Shown piece after piece: positions 11,636-23,999 of a stretch of DNA of 64,000 nucleotides. The DNA comes from Evernia prunastri (taxonomy: Eukaryota; Ascomycota; Lecanoromycetes; Lecanorales; Parmeliaceae), in the NCBI GenBank assembly GCA_003184365.1, contig NKYR01000077.1:1-64000 (forward strand), in the 5' to 3' direction. The first letter of the stretch is position 1. Every line of letters starts with the position of its first letter. The position numbers and the translations under genes were made by a program. A model generated the notes under the pieces. The model searched no databases, was not told the origin of the DNA, and worked only from the letters and a program-made list of their open reading frames with translations.

Positions 11636-13229
11636 CGTGTTCGCTTATTTGCCTAGTGCTTTCCATGCATATTCCAGCATTTTTGTCCATGATTGCACTC
11701 ATATAGCTAGCTACTCGTTGTCCCCATTGGTCATGAGATGGCTGGTGGCCCCAAAGCTAGACTCACTATGCACTTTCTAGTTCTATCGCCACTGTTGTAC
11801 CCCGCTGAGATTCCATAGGTACGTGTGCTTGGTGCAGCGACCGAAAAGTCAGTGCAGAATTGCTCGACCGGTGAGCGTAAGTCATTAGGCTGCCGATCCT
11901 TGCATGAATGATATAGCAACTGGAAATTGGAAACGGGAATATGGAAGCTCGAACTAGAAGGATAAGTGGAGTAACTTAGACCGCTGTTGCGCACTGCGAA
12001 CCGGCTAGCCGAGCCCCAAGAAGCAAGCCTGGATGTACGCTTCCGTAATCCACAAACCATGAGAAAGGGAAGCTCATCACTCTGTTGATGCCGTCAGGCT
12101 CTACGAGTCCTCTTTCGACGATGATACTGGGAATTGCGATGGCTTCAAATCCTTCCAGACATCACGTGTGCTACGCGAGGAAACGCAAATTCGCATATCG
12201 CAAGTGAGGTCGCTGGGGTCGATTAATTTGGTAAAAGTGTCCCAGATACCGCAGAGAAAGGGTAGGTAGCAATAGATCTCTTCTCGACACATGGTCCCCT
12301 GAGACCGGCAAGGTATGTTGAAGTCAGCGACTGCTCTATTCACGAGATGCGGACACTTGAAGCTTGTACATCGAACATAATAGTAGGAGGCATATGAATC
12401 TCTTTCGCTAGGCCATGGATATTTTGACCGAGGCGATACAGCTAATGCACTTTAGAAACAATCCCCGCATAACCCCCGTCGTGGCTGTGCACATATAGAG
12501 TAAGCTGACTCGCAGTGACCGCCCTTTTACTGGGCGGAGCGGAATCTCCGAGCTTAAACACTGACAGTACGGCGGTCGTTCCGACGGAAAGGAAGGAAAG
12601 GCTGCCAAATCTCCGGTCAGGCATGATCATCGGCCAATGAGACGCCCTCTCAAGTCTGGTCGACCGGTGAGCCGAATGCGACAGATATGCAACGCTAGGA
12701 CACAACGGGAACATCTCTCTTTCGAACTGGGTTGGCTTACGTGTGGGAAGACCTTGAAAGGCCCCACACCATTGATTCGGGTCACAGTATATGAGGTCCG
12801 GTAAGAGATGGAAAATAGCAGGACTTCCCCTTCAGCCTCTGCATGCTCGACAGTGACAAGCTAGGAAGTTCTTTGAATCCGACACAGAATCAGAGGGCCC
12901 TCTGTTGCCTGTCTTCTAGGTAGCATACGCCGCAAAGCGAATCTTGCTCCGCCGAGGTCTGGCTGGGGCAATGCAAATGAGGGGAAATCTACAGGAGATG
13001 CAGACACCCGATGTTAACCGCTAAATGTAATGAAAACGGCTGTAACCTCATATTTTACCTCCTTAACACTTGATTTCATAATACCAACCCCGCGTTTACT
13101 TCTTTTCTTACCAAACCCTCTCTCGCTGCGACTACCTTGACTTGCACCTCCTTCCAAACCCTCCTTAGCTTATACTGTTCCCATTCTACATGATACACCG
13201 TCTTCTGCAAACCCTTCCTCTCACCTAAA
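11636..13229. other. intergenic, nothing recognised
   Basis: Several 60-110 codon frames exist on the minus strand, but none has a recognisable motif, splice partner or family resemblance. Composition is ordinary. It may hold a decayed gene, but I cannot support one. Confidence 0.4.
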
Positions 13230-14283
13230 ATGGCCACTTCAGCCGCAGCCCTGAGTCCGGCAAAATTCTCCCCTTTCCACATCCACAGCACCAGCTACAA
13301 AGTCGTTAACGGGCACCCCATCGGCGTCGACATCCTAGTGCCTATAAATCTGAAGCCAGTGATTAAAGAACGCCCCCTGATGGTCCGTTTCCATGGCGGA
13401 TTTTTGGTAGGCAACCTCTGCAACAGCCTGGCCGTCTCATCATCCTCCATGTAGGTACGAAACCCTTGGTCCGTTCATTTACACATACAAACAGGTAACC
13501 GGCGCCTCGCTTTTCCCCCAATTCTTTGCGAACTGGACCCTCGACCTTGCCCTGGTCAACGGCGCCATCATCGTCTCCGCAGATTACCGTCTCATCCCCG
13601 AAGCAACCGGCACTGACATTCTAACCGACATATCCGATCTGTGGAAATGGGTGCACGGCGATCTGCAAGCCTTCCTCTCCCATACAGCTGCGGCGGCACC
13701 GCAAGTCGACCTCGCCCACATCCTGGTCGTGGGCGACAGCACCGGCGGCTGGCTAGCCATGCAATCGGCCCTCACGCAGCCCGCAGGCAGCATTAAAGCG
13801 GTTATAGGCCTCTACCCGCAACTGGACATGGGCAGTCATTACTTCAACACCAGGTTCGAAAAGGTACTATTAGGGATGCCGATGCTGCCGACCGAGATTG
13901 TGGATGCCCACGTGGCAGCCATGGCCCCTGGGGCGGTGGTGACGAGTGTCTTCCTACCTTCGAGACTGGACGTTGAGTGTTCCATGGTGCAGAATGGGCG
14001 CGTGGTGGAGTTCCTCGGGAAGAGCAAGGAACTGTTTCCTGTGGAGATGGTGGCACTGGCGGAGAGTATGCCACCGGTACTGATTCTGCATGGGAGCGAG
14101 GATTCAGTGGTGCCGCTTGCCGGGAGTGAGCGGTTTGTCGAAGCGCTGAAGAAGAAGCTTCCGGGGAGTCCGGTTAGGTTAAATGTAAGACCTGGGGATC
14201 ATGGGTTCGATGGGGATGCGACAATGGAGGAGGAGTGGCTGAAAGACGACGCGGAATTTATCACTACGTATTGGCTGGCATGA
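13230..14283 (+). CDS. alpha/beta hydrolase (fold-3 / hormone-sensitive-lipase-like esterase), 321 aa
   Basis: Two exons, 13230-13406 and 13495-14283, separated by an 88-nt intron, giving 322 codons including stop. The oxyanion-hole motif H-G-G-F lies at residues 55-58 beside the intron. The nucleophile elbow is G-D-S-T-G-G-W with Ser 141. The acid is Asp 262 in H-G-S-E-D-S and the base is His 295 in G-D-H-G-F-D, so the triad is complete and in the right order. There is no signal peptide, so a cytosolic esterase or carboxylesterase is likely; the substrate is unknown. Fungal relatives occur both as housekeeping esterases and in secondary-metabolite clusters, and nothing beside it fixes the role. 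Confidence 0.88.
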
Positions 14284-15237
14284 GGATATTATATCTGTGT
14301 GTGAGAAGACTGCATACAATTGCTCCAGTCCTTATGGCGCAAGCTCCTACGTTGAGCCATGCCACTGGACAGCGAAGTAAGCAGCGGTTCATGCACGGTA
14401 TCCAAGAAGATGTTGTCACAAGACCTGCTGTCTCTTTTCAATTTTCATTAGAGTACAGCTTACCTGAGGCTAGCGAGGGCTGACTAGATCTTGCCATATG
14501 AATGGCGCCCAATGGGAGACCCAGTAGCTCCCGGGGGAAAGGCAATAAGTACCGCCCAGGTTCCAGGCCAGCAACAGATACCTACTCCGATGGCACAGAC
14601 AATGAATCGTAGACGATGTTATATTGAGATCGTAGGAGAAGCCCAGCCAGAACAATGCACTCCCATAGGGCCCCAAGGGAAGCCATCGCAGGGCCAGTTC
14701 TCCAATATTCTGGCCCCCAAGCGAGCTTCGATCTTGCTCTGCTGCAATAAGCATCAATAAAGCAGTATTCCTCATAGATGTCGAAGGTTTGCAGCATTGA
14801 GAGCTGACTGTTGGACTAGGAGCAACCTTTGCCGAAGTCGTGGATCATCGTTTGTCTTTTGGCTCCTAGACCTTGGTATTCTATCGTCAGCAGCGTTACC
14901 AACTCTATTTTAAGTCCCGCTCATCTCCCCTTTATTTTCAGCCATGCGTCTAGGTAGCCACCAAAAGTCCAAATCTGGTATCCGTGCCGCTTTCTGCCCC
15001 CACACCACTGCAGCTTGAGCGGCTACATTAATGAGGATGCGTACGGCGAGAGAGTCCAGCCCTTTTCTTGTCCATATTCGCTTGTATAATCATCTCGAAC
15101 CCCTCGAATTCCTTCCCAAAAATCTTCCGAACGATCGACACAACAGAGCAGTAAACACGGAGCGCTGACCGCAGTTGCGCTCTAACTCACCTTTCGCAAC
15201 CGCAACCCGGCATCGCGACTAAGCCACCAGTGCGAAC
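14284..15237. other. intergenic, nothing recognised
   Basis: Spacer between the hydrolase and the CYSTM gene. Open frames near 14490-14800 are present on both strands, but none resembles a known family. Confidence 0.45.
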
Positions 15238-15633
15238 ATGGACGCCGCTAGCTATGGCCTCCCCCCTTCCTTCAATCGGCACATACACAGTCCTCGGTTG
15301 AAAGCAGAACGAGAGCGGAATGCTGCTCAATCACCCACTTACCCCCTTGCTATCCATCAAGACGCCGGTCCCTACAACAAACAGTACCAACAGCCGCAGC
15401 CTTACACCCAGCAACCCGGCGGTTACGGGCCGCAGCAAGTTCCTCCTCAGCAGGGATATCCACAGCCAGGTTTCCCGCCGCAGCAGGGCATGTATTACCA
15501 ACCGCAGGCGAACGGGGCCCCGCAAGGCTACTATGCGAATAACGGTGGGAGGAGCGGGGCGCAGGGGGGATTGGCCGCGGCTCTGGCGGCGAGTTTGGCG
15601 TGCTGCTGCTGTTTGGATGTTTGTATGTTCTAG
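15238..15633 (+). CDS. CYSTM-type small tail-anchored protein, Q/P/G/Y-rich, 131 aa
   Basis: A low-complexity Gln/Pro/Gly/Tyr-rich middle (residues about 46-105) leads into a C-terminal cysteine-rich transmembrane module: G-G-L-A-A-A-L-A-A-S-L-A followed by C-C-C-C-L-D-V-C-M-F and stop. This is the hallmark of CYSTM proteins, which are tail-anchored membrane proteins linked to stress tolerance. The first ATG in frame is used. The first 40 residues are not typical of the family, and an unrecognised intron may lie in that part, so the N-terminus is uncertain. The C-terminal module is clear. Confidence 0.7.
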   Translation: MDAASYGLPPSFNRHIHSPRLKAERERNAAQSPTYPLAIHQDAGPYNKQYQQPQPYTQQPGGYGPQQVPPQQGYPQPGFPPQQGMYYQPQANGAPQGYYANNGGRSGAQGGLAAALAASLACCCCLDVCMF

Positions 15634-16285
15634 CGGAGAATAGGGGTTTGCGAGCGACGTCTGATAAGGGAAGAGAGGATGTCGGCAAGGGTGTAAGGTG
15701 TGATAGGACTTGCATACAATTTCACGAAAGACCCTTGTCGGGATATCTATGGAATCGTCAACGTATCGCGTCATTCGTGCCTGGTATGTTTTGCTCTATA
15801 GGGATACTCGTAATTTTCGAACATTCTTAGCAATATTTGTGTTCAAGTATATTAGAAAGAAGCCAGAAAACAAAAGCAACGGCATCTGGAGGTGTGGCCT
15901 TTGTCTATTGGTTTGGCGGCTTTTGACCCGAGCAGCAAACACGCAGGTTGAGAGACGTGGCAGGTTCCGCGCCCATTACCGCCTGCCCGGGGAAAAGTGA
16001 CAGGCTTTCAGCTGGACAACAATCATGAATCGTGCTTCGGATAGGTTCCGTGACAAGAGGTGATGCTCAGCTACTGTGTTCTTAGGGACTGTTTGAGTTT
16101 GCTACAATCGGAGTATACTAGTGCTATGTTTCCCGGAAGCACGAGGTCAGCATCCTGGTGGCTAGGTGGGCTTCTCTACTATATAAGGCATGAAGGTAGG
16201 CCGTAAATCTAAAGACCAAACTTTTCCAGGCGCAGTCTTCAGTTCTTCCTGTACACTGACACACTTGCGCTTCACTAGCACACAA
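15634..16285. other. intergenic; promoter of the TauD gene
   Basis: No gene was recognised. The right end holds a TATA-like box at 16180-16187. Confidence 0.45.
16180..16187 (+). promoter_or_regulatory. TATA-like box upstream of the TauD gene
   Basis: TATATAAG lies 99 bp upstream of the ATG at 16286. Position and sequence fit a TATA box, but this rests on motif match alone. Confidence 0.4.
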
Positions 16286-17758
16286 ATGATGGCCGAAATA
16301 ACGAATCCCAATGTCCCAATTGACTACTACTCTCACGGCTTACGAGACCGATTCCGTATTGACGCGTACAAGCTTCAGCCACCCGCCGTTCAGAAGGATC
16401 AACCCTATGCGGATATCGATTACCAGATTGATGAAGCTAAGTATCTCGCTCGATCCCAAGCCAGAAGCAAAGCTGCCGGGCTCGAGGCAGCGGCCCCTTC
16501 AGGTTGGCCAAAGACTTTGCGAGGCCCACTCGTTTGGACTGGTGCGGATTTCTCAAATGAAAATGAATATGTCCTTCGCTTAGGGCACACCGAAAAAGCC
16601 GAGATACAAGCTGCCTTAGAGCATTTCAAAAGTAGAGATACCATCTTCAGAACATAAGCAGGATGCTAACAGCATTACAGAGCAAGGACTTGATGGCGAT
16701 CAAGTGGGTCGCGACAATTTTCCCCTTCCGAAACTCGGCAAGCGGCTTGAGACCGCATCAAAGGATATCTAGGAAGGCAGAGGATTCGTCATCGTGCGAG
16801 GCCTTGACCCTGATGACTTTTCTGCCGAGGACTTCACCAATATCTACCTCGGGATCTCGAGCTACATTGCTGAAAGGAGAGGCAAACAAGACCAGAGAGG
16901 CTCAATGCTGAGTATGGCCTGCCATTCACAATGATATAAAAGGTTGTGGTATATTGACAGTGACAGTGCATGCAATCGAAAGAGAGAATGACGACCCTAG
17001 CAACAAGGACAAGGTGCACGATCCAAATATCCTCATTGCTTCGCTGTTGAGCTAATGTCTGAAAAAGCCCTTCCACACAGACACCGTGTGCGACTGTTTA
17101 GGCCTCGCCACGCGCAGCTGCTCGGCAAAAGGAGGCAGAAGCATTCTATCCTCGGTCTGGACTGTTTACAATGAGTTGGCTGCGACTCGCCCTGATCTGA
17201 TTCACATTATGGCAAAGCCAGATTGGCCGTTTGACACGTAAGCAAGAAAAAGAATATCAAGACTATCGAAGCTGCTTACGAGATGATTATAGCTTTGGCC
17301 GTACACCGTCGTACTATCGTCGTGCGCTCCTGTTCCATCAAGACGGAAAAGTGATCTTGAACGTATCTCGTCAGCTATTGGTTGGGCACGCTCCGTTGGC
17401 ACCCCGATCGCAAGGAATTCCAGGCTTGACCGAGGCGCAGGCGGAAGCCTTGGACGCACTTCATTCTGTAGCGGAAAAGCATGAGATCAAGACGACCATG
17501 GATAAGGGCGACATGCGGTTCATTAACAACATGGGGATCGTGCATCGGCGCGAGGCGTTCGAAAACGACAAGAGTAGCGAGCGACACCTGATACGCCTGT
17601 GGCTCAACAATGAGAACAGATGTTGGAGGCTGCCTGCGGATTTGAGACTCGCGTGGGCTAGGGTTTTTGAGGATGAGGATCGTGAAGCTTTCTGGGATAT
17701 CGTGCCACTGAGAGCGCCGAACGGCCAGATACTGAGGTTTGCAGGCTCGTGTGATTGA
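16286..17758 (+). pseudogene. TauD/TfdA-like Fe(II)/2-oxoglutarate dioxygenase with one in-frame TAG, 420 codons
   Basis: Five exons, 16286-16631, 16681-16911, 16967-17013, 17068-17237 and 17293-17758, join in frame through four introns of 49-55 nt. The protein is a clavaminate-synthase-like dioxygenase. It has the metal-binding P-F-H-T-D (His 211, Asp 213), the distal N-N-M-G-I-V-H (His about 349) and the 2-oxoglutarate-binding arginine in R-H-L-I-R-L-W, so the catalytic set is intact. The only defect is TAG at 16770-16772, between S-K-D-I and E-G-R-G-F-V-I in a conserved stretch. No GT-AG intron removes it without deleting conserved sequence. It is either a very young pseudogene, a stop corrected after transcription, or a sequence error. 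The second codon is also ATG, so the start could be 16289. Confidence 0.82.
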
Positions 17759-18417
17759 GTGACAGACTCGCATCTATCTTCCTCTCGTGTTATGAATGCT
17801 ACTTTTCGTGACGGCCAAGGATTTCTCTCGCTTCTATGTAGTCTCGATGATTAGCGTCTAGCGTACACAGACGTCTTCCAATCGCATCCTCACAGGGAAA
17901 AAGCTCCACACGTGGTCTCATATAGCATGTTCTATAGGTTCAAATCCGCTGGCGATATGTCAGATTCAGCGAGCGTTTACCGAGCTCACCCATCGTGTTC
18001 TCAAGTCAAATGTGTCTTTTCATCTGCGCGAGCCGTCTACGCCTCTGCGCCCAATCTAGTACTTGATTACAACCACGCTCAAATAACGAGCAACCCGAGC
18101 TGCTCCGAAGCAAGTCTACGCAGCGACCGAAGATTCCCAATATTTTCGGAATGCTATAAAATCCAGCAAAGATCGTCTTCAAACGCTCTTGTCTCTCTTA
18201 TAATTTTTATCTTAACTTCTATTCCTTCGTTAGCAATACCTCGAACCCGAAGCTGAATATTAATCAGTTAGCTTCTGCACCATGAATGCGCTTTCTCATA
18301 GCAGTAGGCCAAGCTCGAAGTCCCCAATCATGAAGGCTTCTCCTTTTTCGAAGTCTCTTTTTCCCTTTAAAAGGAGTAAATCAGTAATAACCTCACTTCT
18401 TCTGTCAATTGATACTA
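17759..18417. other. intergenic, no gene seen
   Basis: A 115-codon frame at 17912-18256 shows no recognisable features. The stretch grades into the AT-rich repeat that starts near 18418. Confidence 0.45.
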
Positions 18418-19383
18418 TATCATAAAGATTGAAGGTATTAAAGCGGTTTATTGTTAGGTGAAACGAAGCTCTTTAGAAAAACATGATGAGAAGTTATATC
18501 TTTTTCAGCATATAAGCCTAAAACGTCCAGAACATTTTGATGAAAATCCTAAATCTATATCAAAAAAAAAGCAGGGTATATCTTCAATCACATCAGATTC
18601 TATATAAAGACAATTTAAAAGAGTTTATATCTTCTTTTCGATATACCTCTAAAATGTCACTCAAAGAAGATTATATCTACTTAAGAATATGTCTCTAAAA
18701 CGTTTAGATTAATTAATGTATAAAGACTAGAGCTCTATTAAAGAAAAGTAGAGTATATTTATAAATAGATCGTATTATATATAAAGATAAGTTAAATAGA
18801 TTAATAGAGATATATAAGAACTTATATTTAATTTTATTAGCTATTAATAACTTAAACTTAAAGAATAAAAGCTTTTAACACTAATTGTAATTAATATTTT
18901 TATATAGTACTTTAATTTCAAATTAGCAACGATAACGAATACTGTACTATATCTAAATTTATCGATACGATATCTATCTGTTATTAAAAGTTGAAAAAGA
19001 TTTAATAAGATAGATATTTATCGAATTTAATTATATCGACGTATTTAAACGTATTTTTAAATCTCTCGAATCTCGTAATTATTATTTTTAAGTTAATATA
19101 ATAATTTAAAGCGAGTATATAAATAAATTTATCGTTAGTAGATATATAGATCGTAGTTAAATACTCTACGTCAAAAGAGTTACGATTTATTTTTAAAATT
19201 TTTATATAAGTTCGAGACTAGAAGAACGAATCTAATTTATAATCTTAAGCGATTTATTTAAATACTAACTTAACGATTAACTTAATTTTAAGATTAATTT
19301 TTTTTAAAAGATATCGATAACTCGTTAAATTAATTTTAAAATTAGTTTTTTTAAAAAAATATCGAAAGACGATAGAATTAATT

Positions 19384-19650
19384 TGTAAGGGCCATGAGGT
19401 CTCTAGGCATGAGGCGGCCTGTCAGAAGTCCAGGAATCCAACATACATCTAGGTCAGATCCGGGAGACTATCCCTCTGGTGCAGCTGTGCGGCTATAGCA
19501 GTCGCATAGTAAGTTTGCTTGGCATGGGGGTGCACTCTCCCCTGCTAAATATGCTGCCTCTGAGGATTCCCACTTGGGTTCCTCAGGATTCAGTCTATCT
19601 AGTAACCAATATACGAGTTGCTCAGTCACGCATGCCTAGACCCCGTTACA
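19384..19650. mobile_element. solo LTR, 267 bp (TGTAA family), copy A
   Basis: Begins TGTAAGGG and ends CCCCGTTACA, i.e. TG...CA with short inverted ends. It is flanked by an exact 5-bp target duplication TAATT (19379-19383 and 19651-19655). The inverted copy at 39690-39956 has the same length with about four transitions. It is GC-normal inside AT-rich DNA. Length, ends and duplication fit a solo LTR; no internal retrotransposon sequence is present. Confidence 0.8.
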
Positions 19651-19731
19651 TAATTTTCAAACGAATTTTTATAAAAAAGTATTAAAAGATCGTCAAGTTA
19701 TCTAAAGTAGGTTCTTTAGCGAGATATTAAG

Positions 19732-19950
19732 TGTCAGGGACTACAAGTAGGACTGAATAGCATTTGAATGTAGTGTGAATAGAATTCTAACTATGAGGTT
19801 CTAAGTACAAATGCATGCTTGTAGAAATATGAGGCCATGGCTCAGCGCGCTAGTGTAGGGCTGAGCTGTAGGGCTGGCCTTGCTCGCTATGGACCAGCCT
19901 TGTCAGTGATGATGGGCCACTATGCCTACTGTGGGGCTGAGTCCATGACA
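19732..19950. mobile_element. solo LTR, 219 bp (TGTCA family)
   Basis: Begins TGTCAGGGACT and ends AGTCCATGACA, flanked by a 5-bp duplication TTAAG (19727-19731 and 19951-19955). The interrupted target is visible in the other repeat copy as a single GTCAAG near 11250. The terminal sequences match the 170-bp element at 40167-40336. Confidence 0.75.
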
Positions 19951-20333
19951 TTAAGTATAAATATAATTTAATTAAGAATAAAAAATTTACAATTCGAATA
20001 ACTTTATTTCGCTTGTACGATATAATTAATTTATAAAATTATAAGCGTAACGTAAGTGTTATTCTTTATTTATCTAGATATAATATTAATATTTATATCT
20101 ACGATATGACTAATGCGATCATATAATATTATATAAAGATTCGATAACTCTATTAATATTCTTTAAAGAATAAAGATATTTAATAATAAGTGTATATTTA
20201 AGCTATTAGATAGGTTCGAGTTTGCAGACTGGGTGTTGTTCGAGAAAACTTCTTTGTTTCTATACGCTGAGTTGCCAGACCGTGCAAATGCCTCGGCTAC
20301 TAGCAGAGCTACGACAGGAGACGTCCATGTCAG

Positions 20334-21142
20334 CCAATGCTCCCAATGGTTCAGATGGTTGAGATAAGAGGCCTAAATCGTCTGGACTAAGGCTAGACAA
20401 ACAGTTCACAGTTCGTCTACTTATCCAAATCGTCGCCAAACCAATAGACACAGGCCACATCTCCAGATGCCATTGATTTTGTTTTCTGGCTTCTTTCTAG
20501 AATTCAAAGCAAATATATTAGTACCTTTCCCACATCCAAGAAAGGTATAACATACGTGATGGGTCACCAGTAACACTATGTAGTCATGCAATCGTCAAGA
20601 CACTTCAGGACAGTCATTAACAATGAAAGTAGACCGCACTCTCTTTCTACGTTTTTGTACGGACGATCAAGGGGAGCAATGCGCTTGGAGATCTTTAGAC
20701 TAATTAGTGTAAGGTTCTGACGAATCGAAAGCCTTTTTCACTCTTCATCTTCTTTCGCATGAATTCCTTGCGCATTGTACTAGAAGTTCTGCGCTAGGAG
20801 AATTCTATGAAATCTGGGGGGTATAAACCGTCATGGCTTAGGTTATCAAGTGAACGTCTGATATGCGCCCCGATTCCAGATTGCCGAGCTTCCAGTAGCA
20901 CAAACAAAACCATATTCTATGAGTGGCCTCACATTAAGTGGTGTAGAGGTCAACTTGCAAGGTTTCCAAACAGACAGGAAGACTCGAGTAAAGTCCTGAA
21001 CAAGAGTACGTAAGAGAGAGACATGTTAGAGTCGCAAACGCCATGTTATCTTGAAAGGACTAGAAATGCGTCCTATCATTCGACACTTGGCAAACATCCT
21101 GTCTGCAATTCCCTGCATGACAGAACAGTACTTCCACAGACT
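20334..21142. other. intergenic, nothing recognised
   Basis: Ordinary-composition DNA between the RIP-mutated repeat and the 3' end of the receptor gene. No conserved frame was seen. Confidence 0.45.
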
Positions 21143-22705
21143 TTATAGCTCCACCACAAAACTGCGCTCTCCCTCCAACTCTGGGATATGTCTGTTCCGT
21201 CCCTCCATTGCCGCTAGAGATCTTTGAGAATCCGTCTTCAATACGGGCTCCAATGTCCCGATCTCCAAGATATGAGGTCCCGGCGCTTCAGCGTCTAATT
21301 CTGGAGCTCGTGGATTCTTTGCTTCCATCTCTACAATGGTCGAAGAATCCAACATGGGATTTGGCCCATCGCCCCAGCTCTGTTTCCTCGATATCGGTAA
21401 GACTGATAATGATGGTGGTTTTCTTGCCGGTAGCATATCCATAAGTAATTGAGAGCCTCTTTTGTGAGTACTCCTGCGCTTGCGTAGTAGCTTGATTTTC
21501 TCGGAGATGAATGGTATTATAGGTCCGAGGGATGGAAGGCATGCTTATGGTGACGGCGAAAACCTTGATGTTAGCTGACGTCCTTTTCTGGACAAGTGAA
21601 GACAGAGAGAGCTGTCATATACTGACCACAAATGATTGAGACGTTGGCCTCGACACTTGTCCAGATAAATATATCGGGGCATTCTAACGTGGGGAATCCA
21701 GGAGATAGATCTTTGATTAGATAGGTCAAGCGGACGATAGAGACAACTGTCACGCTGGACGCGGAACATTCGTCAGCAAGGAAAGCTAGTTCTAGCTCCA
21801 GCACCGGCAGGGTAGTCGTGGAAAAACACAAATAAAGGGCAACATACAGGATACCTAAAGCAAATATAGCAGTCAATATGACTTTCCGTGACCTGTGCAG
21901 ATGAAGGTTCCAGATTAGTGGTACGGGAATGCCAACAAGCACTACATCAGTGACGATATGTGGTGTTGATGAGCCCAAAAAAAGCTGATAAGTGCCGAAA
22001 CGACAGTTCCCCTCCTCGCTATCAAGGTCCCATTGTACATCGATAGGAGCACATCGAAAAATGGTGAGAAGCACCTAGACTATCGTAAGTCTGCGAACAC
22101 TATCAACGTTGACATCAACAGACGAAAGCGTACCACTGAAATTCCCCAACACGTCACAAGCGCTGCAAGTGTCCAGATGATGAATCGAGTCGATCGGCGG
22201 TTGGCGCTGAAAAGGCGCCAGTAGAAAGCTAGGACGGAGTACTTGACAAACCACACAACAACTCCCCAGCAGATCTCAATGACAAAATTCGCCTGCAGCA
22301 TGAGTTCTAGTCGATTAAAGGTTCCATCACTTATTTTTTGAACAAAGTCTGGACCTAAACCTTCTTCTGTCACTGTTGCGTAGAAGTTGCTGGTAAGTTC
22401 ATATCTATTCATTTGGCGATCTGCAGTCCTACTTGGACGACTTACTCCAGGAGGCTGAGATAAAACATATGGCGGTGGCAACTAACTGGTAGAAATATGA
22501 GCTTACTTTGTGCTCCTAGGCCATTGAGGTGTTTCGCGCGTTCGATGTTTCAGGGAATGCTCACAGTAGCAGGTACTATAAGCCAATCGTCATACCAGAA
22601 ACCTGCTTTTGAAATTTTTCGAGCAAAGTAGCGAAGACAGGCTGTGAGTAGCGCTAATATCCATGTGCCGATGATAGGACCTTGTATACCGATATTTTCA
22701 GACAT
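21143..22705 (-). CDS. PTH11-like rhodopsin-domain integral membrane protein, about 438 aa
   Basis: Multi-pass membrane protein of the fungal rhodopsin-domain (PTH11-related) family. Exons read on the minus strand: 22705-22565, 22485-22446 (uncertain), 22420-22134, 22074-21627 and 21543-21143. Family marks are the first helix ending W-Y-D-D-W-L-I-V-P-A, the helix V-V-W-F-V-K-Y-S-V-L-A-F-Y-W-R-L-F, then L-L-T-I-F-R-C-A-P-I-D, and I-I-C-A-C-L-P-S-L before a polar C-terminal tail of about 115 residues. No CFEM domain is seen. The weak point is 22421-22564, where joining the second helix to N-R-Y-E-L-T-S needs either a 25-nt GTAAGT...GCAG intron or a 46-nt intron with a poor donor. Many relatives are proposed receptors; the ligand is unknown. 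Confidence 0.7.
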
Positions 22706-23999
22706 TTGAAACGAAGATAGCAGGGCGTGAACAATTTCGGATGTCTTCAAGTCGAGATAAGACAAACTATTCCCTAACCAGTGAAAACTAGGTGGGATAT
22801 CGTAGGGTGATAAGATCGAGGGAGAAAGCTGTGCGAAATTGGAGTATAAGTTAGTCTTCGCCACATCATCGCGAGTACATGTGACCTGAACGATGTGTAA
22901 ATAAAAATGATTGGCCTATTCCAGGCCGAGATAAACCATTGAGTAAAGGCCGTCATAGGCGTATTCTCGTACCTCAGTACTAAAGAAACTCCCACATCTG
23001 TAGCGAAATGCTTTGGAGTGATAATAGCTAGCTAAATGACTAAATATAGGCGTTGGAGGGTGGGAAGAAAATGTGAAGACAATGACCGAAGAGACAATTG
23101 CCTGTGAGATGATATAGTCTTTATAGGCCATTCCACACCAAAGAAGGCTACGAATCCCCCACTCTGCTATTGCCTCTCACCATTACCTGAAACGTTATAG
23201 CCTGCTGGCCTGAAACTATGCAATGCACCCTACCATGAAACAACGCAATGCACATGGGCTATGCCCATGCACGAAGTATAGTGATATTAGGTGTGAGCGA
23301 CTAACACCCAGCCCTGCTGTGGCGAGCTGTGCACTTGCGGCCCATTCGCATTGCGTATGCAATGAGACGCTATTCTTATTTGTATGAATCGAAAGGAAGC
23401 AGTGACGCAGGCGTTCTTGAGATGCTCAGGATGCAAACACTACCTACCACTGCCACTATGTGGGTCATCACCGGTTCTTTGTCGATTGGTTATGATTCTG
23501 TGTGAAATTGTTGCCAGGGATTGATGTTCTTCTTCATAAGACACATTACATGCGTACAGGACGGTCTTAGATTTAAGGTCTTGGAAGAGCTGCTGTGTAA
23601 GTAAGGCTAGACGTCCACCCCCTTTTGTCTTAGGTACATGTACAGACTGAATCTGATGGCTGAGCACGAGAACATCTTTGCACAGTTTTCAGGCACATCT
23701 TCCGAGTTGTATATTGCTATTCGTAGGATTTAATTCTCACAGATAAAAATTCTCGTGGGATGTAAAAAGACAGGTGTTGTGATTTCGGACTGTCTGGACA
23801 GCTCGGCTATTTGGCTGTTTGAGGATAGGATTAATGTCGCAGAAAGGGGCGCGCATTGGGCAAATTACGGATAAATGTTACGGATATGGGCTGCATTAGG
23901 GTGATTCCGCTGTCTTGGCGGGGTCACACGCTCTTTTGGCGCATTGGATAGGGGGATGCACCCTATTCCATGACAATAAATGCCGAGGCGCAACAAAAT
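22706..23999. other. intergenic, nothing recognised
   Basis: Upstream region of the receptor gene with ordinary composition. GCAATGCA-type words recur at 23215-23260 and a CATGGGC/GCCCATG palindrome lies near 23255. No gene is supported. Confidence 0.4.

Larger units (their letters stand above)
18418..20333. repeat. 1.45-kb dispersed repeat, RIP-mutated copy carrying two solo LTRs
   Basis: Same order of anchors as 10157-11635, but extremely AT-rich: C-to-T and G-to-A changes relative to the other copy run through its centre, while both ends (18418-18560 and 20220-20333) remain readable. Two GC-normal solo LTRs (19384-19650 and 19732-19950) interrupt it; removing them gives about 1.42 kb, matching the other copy. 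It is non-coding. Confidence 0.8.

Noticed and set aside
12408..12714. Minus-strand frames as part of a membrane transporter
   Set aside because: Hydrophobic patches only; no family motif or consistent splicing.
17930..17960. Possible tRNA B box (GGTTCAAATCC-like)
   Set aside because: No A box, acceptor stem or cloverleaf could be built around it.
10157..20333. Starship-type giant transposon carrying the accessory genes
   Set aside because: No DUF3435 tyrosine-recombinase captain and no matching element edges were found in the window.
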